64,000 nucleotides of DNA from Melieria omissa. Lineage: Eukaryota > Arthropoda > Insecta > Diptera > Ulidiidae. Each line of letters begins with the position of its first letter. Position 1 is the stretch's first letter. The notes under the pieces were generated by a model, which saw only the letters and a program-made list of their open reading frames with translations, made no database searches and was not told where the DNA came from. Positions 57,181 to 64,000 of the stretch are shown piece by piece. A program made the position numbers and the translations under genes. The stretch covers positions 100,590,405 through 100,654,404 of the forward strand of contig OZ020269.1 of the NCBI GenBank assembly GCA_963971225.1, given 5' to 3'.

Positions 57181-60115
57181 CTTTATATGGATTGATCAGC
57201 TGTGGCCAAAAAGTTCAACCTGTTGAATATTAACAGTTTATTCAAATAGAGCATAGAAACACAATATTGAATAAGAAATAACAACAACAAATAATTCTCA
57301 TACTATAGAAATTTTGTATAAAGAACAAAAGAGAAAAATAACAAAAAATATTCATATTGACTTGAAAAAATTTGTGCATTTCATGAATTTAAATAAATTC
57401 TTGTGTAAATTGCTTTGACGACGGCCTAGCGCCTAGTTTTGCCAATGGCTGCATATGCGTACATACATATGTACATATATAAATAATCATATATGCATAC
57501 ATACTCGTACATATGTATGTCTACGTATTAAGTGTGTGGCATACATATTGTTGGCTATTATGTCTGCTGTCAAACAAAAATGCTTTTATTGAAACCGGTT
57601 TTGACGAAAATGTGACCGGCTTACGCATATTTTCGTGGTTTAATATTTCTGTAATTTGTTTGGCAAAAAAAAGAACCAAATATTGAAAATGTCTCAATAG
57701 TTGTTTAATGCAGTTTACATTGGTTTGATATTTGATTTATTAGTTTGTGTGTTTTGCAAAAAAAAAAATATTAAAAATATCGAAAAATTTCTACAAATAT
57801 TATTGTGCACTGATGACATTCGCTGGGTTGCATGAGCTTTGATTTTTATACTAAAAAACATATAAGTAGTTGAAGTATTTATTATGAATACTTAATGTGT
57901 ATATTTTATTATTAAATTGAATTAATTAAATTATTATTAGTTTATTATTATTTTGGTTATTAAAAATTGCATTACAAATTACACATTTAGAAAAGTTTGC
58001 TATACACACAGAGCCATAAATCAAACTGAAGAAGAAACTTGTATATTTGATATTGAAATGAGCAGAGCTCTAACTTATAGTTAACATTTTTGTAGTTTTT
58101 TCAATGAAGCATAACATAGAAATTAAATACTAATCGCTTTTGAACATTGTTTTTCGATGTTAAACGAACTGTATGAATCAGCGAAGCTTGGAAGCAACTC
58201 GATGCCATATTTCATGGTAGAACGATTGTTTTCATAACAGTTGTGATGTTACGTTGTAATTGAACTGGGTTGCATTGATTTTTTACTGTCTGTATTGGAT
58301 CTAGAAATAGATATAATGTTATAGAAGAAATGCTAGAAATTCAGTGGCGCACGCAATAGAAATTTGCGGTTCAAACCATCTCAAAATATTTGTTCGTTAC
58401 AAACATTTTGAGTGAAAGAGAAGGTTTCAGCTCGTATGAAGCTCCAAAAATTTGTACGAAATCCCCCAAATGAAACACTGTAGACACCACTGGATCCATC
58501 TTATGCACTCTTAAAAGTATTTGGAAAATTGCATAAATTAAAATGCTACAAACAAACCTAAAAAGAGAACGAAAAAAGCAATCAGTGATTTTACCTCAGC
58601 AGTTTGTATTTTTGATTTAATAAAATTATCAAATTTTGTTCAATACAAAAGCGTATGGAAAAGTGCATGTCATGTTAAGTAGACAATGGAAAATCGACTC
58701 ATACAATTTCCGGCATTCACCTTTCGGCTTACAGTAGAGTCTGCTTCCGCTTTGGCTATTACTGTCAATTGTAATATTGCAAGCAAGAAAGAGAGAGAAA
58801 GGTGCACAAAGCGGCTGTAATAAGTGCATTCAAAATACAATACAATATGTTATATGTATATTGGTGTTGTATAGTATACAATGTACGTAATACAAATCTA
58901 TATTGTACAATCATATGTGAAGCTAGGGACAAGCTCTCTGCAGGGGACTTAAACTGCGTACAACAATTAATTTCATACGCAAACGGAAGTGACCAGTGGT
59001 TGTTGCTACACTAAATTGAATTTTTGTGAAATTATTTTCGAAAAAATTTTACATTTGTTATCATATGATTCATGTTTGGCTTTATACAAATTTTGCTGGC
59101 AACTTTGTGAAGCAGCACCAAACGATTGTCGTCTGTTGAAAGCAGCGTTGGTGCTTTTCAATTTGTATGTTTTTTGTTGTGTCCATATAATTTTAATAAA
59201 TCACACAAAATAATTGCATTTGTTTCAAGTGCTTCTTTATTTAGAAAAAAGTTCTAGTTTTTCACAGTCATTTCAAATATGAATCATATTTTGCGCCATT
59301 GACTACAGCGGTTGATCTCTCTTACATTTCAACACTATTGTTGACAAAGCTAAACAAAGTTTCTAATACATAGTAGTTTTGTGCCAACCTTATCTGAAGT
59401 AATGAGTAATAAAAAATAAATGAGTAATATATAGTAAATAGTAAATAAAACGCCATGGTATCCCAGGGTCCGTAATCCATCAACGTTCGAAAAACTCAAT
59501 GCTATCTGTTATCCCAAAAACATGTCTCACCAAGTTCCATTCTGCCTCTACTTTTTAATAAATAATGTGAGAATTGAGGAATCAATAGTTGTTGCTGTTC
59601 CGGACATGTCCATCAAGAATGATCTTGGATGAAACAATCATATTCTTCACGTATCAAGGGAAACAGTCAACAACTTTGGCTTTCTAAAGCTGTGCGGAAA
59701 ATACGAGTATTTCACTCTGTCAAAATCTCTTTTATCACCTATATTTGAACCAAAATGGAGTTTAACTTGCAACTTAAAAATTTCTCTTGAAGCTTCGCGA
59801 GAGTATTAATCCTACGGTTAATCTTATTTAAAACAGTAAGGGATTCAGTTATATTGAATCCTTGAAGCATCAACAACAACCTTTTTCTATAGATACTTTT
59901 TTGGTAACTGTTCAGAGGAAATGAGCAATCTGATGCCGACTCTGCAGATATTTTCCCAAGCAACCCGCTCAGATAATGGAACTCACGCATTCCTTGTTCT
60001 ATCAATGCTCTAACACGAGGCAGAGTAAGAGAAGAGAATCAACGATTGTATGATGATTTCTCTCCGAAGATTTTCCACAGGACTAATGATTTTCGTGATT
60101 TTAAGTCAAATATTC
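57181..60115. other. non-coding AT-rich region
   Basis: Contains ACATATGTACATA-like runs near 57460-57520. A minus frame at 59739-60005 (about 95 codons if extended upstream, PRVRALIEQGMREFHYLSG) has less biased composition than its neighbours but no family I recognise. Nothing else seen. Confidence 0.4.
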
Positions 60116-60119
60116 TCAC

Positions 60120-60785
60120 TTACTTTCTTACTTCACTGGCTCTAATAACCCGTTACTTCCTAAACTTGGTCCTTCCACTGGAGACACGGCCTCCTTTGTC
60201 GCCGTCGACCTCTAATTACCGCATCGAACACCTTTTTCGCCAGAGCTTCATTGTCCATACAGCAGACATGGCCAAGCCAGCGTAGCCGCTGGAAGTTAGT
60301 TCGCTGTGCTACGTCCATGTCTTTGTTGTTGGTCCGTATACGATAGTCATCGCCAATACTAACAGAGCCGAAGATTTTGCGAAGTATCTTCCTCTCGAAT
60401 ACCCCAAGGGCCGCTCTGGCGTTATGCGAGTGTCCATGCTTCTGCGGGATAGAGGAGCACAGGCAGAATCAGCATCCTATAGAGTGCACTTTTTGGCGTT
60501 CGAAAAAGGTCTTTGCTTACCGAGACCCTAGTAGCACCTATTGGTAAGAGTAATGCTTCGCTTTATTTCCAGGCCGATATCATTGAAGCTGTTTATGGAG
60601 GTGCTAAGGTAGACGAGTTCCTTGACAACTTTGAAAGTATACCTGTCAGCCGAGAGAGAGAGAGAGAGTGATCCTAGCCGCCCTAGTTGAAGAGGTCGCA
60701 TATCAACGGATCGCCGGGTCTGAAGCCTCGGACGGTATTAAATGGGTCGGAGAGGTCACTTCTTAATTCAGAGTTTTGTCTTCAA
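60120..60785 (-). mobile_element. decayed RTE-like LINE, copy 3, with internal deletion
   Basis: It follows the 3' region of copy 1 in order (CTGGAGACACGGCCTCC, TCGCCGTCGACCTCTAATTA, CCAGCGTAGCCGCTGG, GGCCGCTCTGGCG), with frameshifts and small deletions. It then jumps from the counterpart of about 2410 to that of 2640 (TTGAAGAGGTCGCATATCAA, GTCGGAGAGGTCACTTC). A GAGAGAGAGAG run fills the junction near 60655-60668. No target-site duplication found. Confidence 0.82.
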
Positions 60786-60919
60786 CGTATTTTTAAGTAT
60801 ACTTGTGTGTAAGGGCTTCTTGTAAAGGCCATCAGTAGTAGGTTAGCTTAGGTTAGCTGGGGAAGTGTGTGTGCAGCGCAGACTCTTCTTCCACTCGGCG
60901 GTCAAAATGTTCAATACGA

Positions 60920-61510
60920 AGCAAACCTGTTCGACGCCTTCATTTCGAAATTACAACTTTTACTGTGCTAGAAAGGTCCGTCAGAAATCTTAACTTTAGG
61001 GTATGGACTCGTCTATGGAGTCGACGTTCCGGCAGAGCCGGGCAGTGGCATAGAAGGTGTTGATAGTTCTTCTTCTTCTCTGTAGCCTGTGCAGACATTA
61101 TTGGACAGGAGAGGTCATTTGATGAGTGTGGACCCAGTAACGTAGTGTTCAGTGAGGACTTCAACGAAAAGCCGAATAGAAGACTTATTGACAGTACAAA
61201 TTATGTTTTCTTTGAGATAATTGAGGGTCTGGCTGCCCTACAGGTAACACAATCGGTCCTAGTACGCCATGACAACTCTCAAGTTGTTAATATTCAAAAG
61301 CAAGACAGATATCAGGAAGCACAGAGGTATCTACATCGGTGCTTGGCATCTCGCCATCTTGGCTGTTGCTTCTGCCAATCCTAAGTGGCCCGAAATTCAA
61401 GGGAAAGTGACGTGGGAGGTATGCAGTAGATGTTTTAAAGGGAGGTACGGTAGCTCTGAACTATCTGCGATTTCACTACAGCCGATTTCGCAGCTCTAAG
61501 GACTGTCTGG
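60920..61510 (-). pseudogene. decayed LINE ORF2 end: RNase H and C-terminal knuckle
   Basis: The minus translation shows, in order, VTIFIDSQTVLRAAKSAVV (RNase H strand with DSQ), a damaged GHLGLAEATAKMAR in place of the usual GHSG...ADELAR, and QHLLCHCPALPERRL, the C-terminal block of I/Jockey/R1-type LINEs with RNase H. Several stops and frameshifts separate them. Confidence 0.72.
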
Positions 61511-62360
61511 CTATCTATGAAAATTGTCACATCTGTAAGTAAATAAGACACCATGTTTTCTGGAACTGATCCGAAAAAAATCAAGAAGTTCCTGGACAGC
61601 ATTGGCGGAGATGTACTCCTCCAATAAGGAATAAGAGATGCGACACATGAGTTCTTTTTATACGTAGTGTCTCGGACAGTTCTATTCTAATTCTAACACA
61701 CCATGTGAAATGAACTTATTTTATTTGATACTTTTAATGAAAATTAATTTCTTTTGAGTGCAGTGCTGCTAGATCAAGGGATTTCCTCCTAGATTTAGGA
61801 GATTCTTGAACTGTTAGTAGAATATTTAGGAGAAAGAATTGTTTAGGAGTAAGTTTAGGAGATTTATATTTTATGTTAGGGTTTTTTTTTGGATTCGTAG
61901 GATTTCTGAGAGATTTTTGGATAACGAAGAATGTATTGGGAACACTGGGAATAAAACATATTTTGGCAACTGTTTTAATAGTCAAAGCATCCTATTGTGT
62001 TCAAAATGTTTAAGCTAACAAAATGAAAGCTCGTTCTATCTCGTTCTCACATATAACTGTCACAATGAAATCCCGTCAAAAATTACACTTTTTATTTAAT
62101 TCATTTGTTATATTTTTCGATTTGTTAAGTTTTTTTTTGAATAAAAAAAGGCTACAATAAAAAAAATTTTATGTATAAATTTTTATTTTTTAATTCCTTT
62201 AAAATTACGCAAACTATAAAAACAAATTTAGGAGATGTTTTACCTTTGGGATGAAATTCCAGTATTTTTTAAGATTTAGCAGAAAGCCATTTCAGGCATC
62301 TGGCAACACTGTTTGTGTGGTACATTTACAGCCTGTTTGATGCTCTTTGAAAGGTCTTCT
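61511..62360. other. AT-rich non-coding region
   Basis: Repeated TTTAGGAGA-like words near 61790-61870 (short local repeat). Nothing else recognised. Confidence 0.45.
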
Positions 62361-62412
62361 TCTTAACTGGTCATTACAACCCGTTATCAGTCTAAAGTCT
62401 GGCAAATTGTCA
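62361..62412 (-). mobile_element. RTE-like LINE, copy 4, 3'-terminal scrap
   Basis: TTAACTGGTCATTACAACCC, then GTTATCAGTCTAAAGTCTGG, match the last 45 bases of copies 1 and 2 with substitutions. Confidence 0.65.
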
Positions 62413-64000
62413 CATCATGAACAATGACTTTTTTAAACCAGCTCTGGTCAGTGCCTAGAAAACATTTCAATAAGTATTATAAAAAAGAATAATTAAAACT
62501 GATCTACCTATTCTCTGATCATCAAAGCACTCTGACTCAAAATGTTCTAAAGTTTGGTGCAATTTATACAACAAATCGTTGCGTCCAAGTTTCTGAACAA
62601 GAATTGAGTCACTTGGAGTTGATTTATTGACTTGGAATTTGTAGAGAGGGTTTTGCAGTCCTTGAACATTGATCATTTTATGAAAATAAATTTATATTTA
62701 AAAATTAATTCAGCACCAAACGCCCTTAATTCCGAGTTGGACGATAACTTTGTTTTGACTAGCTGTCTAAAACAATGGTAGCACTTCAAAAGCATTAATT
62801 ACAGCATTCAAGGTTAATGCGGTTTTGCAAAAAAAAAATTGTTGTTAAAAATGCATTGAACATTGAAATAGCCACCAAAGCCAATAACAAAACAGCAAAC
62901 ATACAAACTGCTCACATATGTGATTACATATGTATAAATGTATTTTGTCTATGAGCTGTTTGAATTTATTTTATGGTGTTTTATATAAATCAGTGCTGAT
63001 CATTTTGCTGCCGAGACACGTTAGCACAGCGCCGGCGTCGACTAGCAAATGGGCATTACCGATTTAATCCCATCAACGAGTTGGTAACGTTCACCGACAT
63101 GGCCTAAAGTGCTTTATTTAAAAGTATAGAACTTTTTTAATGATCAGTTATAAATAAGTTGAAACGTTACTTTGTTTAGCACTTCTTTAACTCACTTCTT
63201 TAACTCAACCTTAAAGCCGCTTTAATGAGTCAGAAGTTTTGCTTTTGATTCAAATTATTCACACTGCCATTAATAAATCTATTGAAATTATTGATTCTAA
63301 AGCAGCTATGTAGCAACATTTCATGTTAAAACTGTAAATAGAAATTTATAGAAAACAAATGTGATAGCATAAATTTAATACATTGACTGGAAAATTGATG
63401 AAACTGCCCTCTTCATCAACGAACCGCTAAATCGTCGCCTGAGAAATCAAATGTCGTATGTCCTTCTAAGCTTAATGGAACATACGACATTCGTTTTCTG
63501 AGCCAACGAAATGTCGAACATAATTTGTGCCCTATTGGTCATTGTCATCCAGTCGACATTCTCATAGTTTATTCTTCAACTTTTTGTCATCTTTCTATTC
63601 GTTTCAACTTTTTACAGTATTTTGACATCAATTACAAAACGGCCGAAAGCCAAACGTCGAACGCAACCAAAGAAACTTTTTGTGTTTGTTGTCGCATTGA
63701 TTGCCGGTGGCAAGTTGCTTTCATCTCCTCGGCATTGTTAACTCGTTGTTGATGTTATGCGACCACTGCTCAAAAAACCGTTTTGTGCGTAAAACCCAAT
63801 TTAGCTGCCCGGACATTGAGCGCGCCGTCAGCCACAAAGTTAAACCTTTAGTTAAATTAGTAGAAGAAGAAAAAGGCAAGAGAATGTCAAACCAAAATTA
63901 TTACACATTATCACAGCTAACAGATCACATTTGCTTTTAACCAAACATTTGTTGTAATTTATTGCAATTTTTGGTTTTATAACAAAAGAATTTCGGTAAA
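62413..64000. other. non-coding region
   Basis: Single-copy AT-rich sequence. An imperfect inverted repeat of about 12-14-bp arms lies at 63451-63491 (ATGTCGTATGT...ACATACGACAT). A slightly G+C-richer spot at 63010-63060 and the frames at 63525-63940 show no domain. Confidence 0.45.

Noticed and set aside
63451..63491. Hairpin as a microRNA precursor
   Set aside because: Arms of only 12-14 bp with a bulge are too short for a fly pre-miRNA.

Overview
The window looks like euchromatic, gene-poor, AT-rich DNA of a higher (brachyceran) fly, probably an acalyptrate and perhaps a tephritid fruit fly. This is inferred from short introns with GTAAG donors, a TATA plus AATAAA gene layout, CAA/CAG-rich single-copy stretches, a Mos1-type mariner, and RTE-like and Jockey-like LINEs. 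There is no sign of bacterial or viral origin.

Only two host genes can be supported, both on the + strand. One (28876-29329) is a three-exon gene for a 109-residue mitochondrial-type protein with one membrane segment, resembling the prag01/Deltamethrin_res family. The other (48774-49694) is an intronless gene for a 306-residue secreted protein. It has a TATA box at 48709, a poly(A) signal at 49855 and upstream GATA-type sites. It was not recognised; a helical half followed by a beta-rich half faintly recalls insect 30K lipoproteins. The two genes show no evident functional link.

Most of the rest is mobile DNA and tandem repeats. Elements delimited from the sequence include: an RTE-like LINE (1744-3000) with a 10-bp target-site duplication; a second RTE copy (13874-14218) with a 348-bp foldback MITE at its 5' junction, so that a 9-bp duplication sits inside a 13-bp one; three more decayed RTE pieces; a 5'-truncated Jockey-type LINE with an open RT frame (20898-22345); a decayed RNase H LINE tail (60920-61510); two related solo LTRs (9137-9452, 38649-38912), each with 4-bp duplications; a mariner deletion derivative (42943-43854) with identical 30-bp ends and an intact fused frame; a decayed mariner (29650-30065); two hAT-like MITEs; several TTAA-bounded piggyBac-like MITEs; a TA-bounded MITE; and tRNA-derived SINE pieces.

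The most striking large-scale feature is about a dozen mutually unrelated tandem arrays with units of roughly 18 to 190 bp. One type, with units of about 133 bp, occurs twice, each time between the same head and tail sequences, as expected of a Helitron-like element carrying an internal array. A hAT-like MITE sits at the 5' end of one copy. An 18-bp satellite (52838-56240) and three (AAAAT)n tracts totalling about 2 kb create long but meaningless open frames. G+C-richer single-copy islands near 10780-11560, 39840-40200 and 51310-52260 may be promoters or untranslated first exons of genes lying mostly outside the window.
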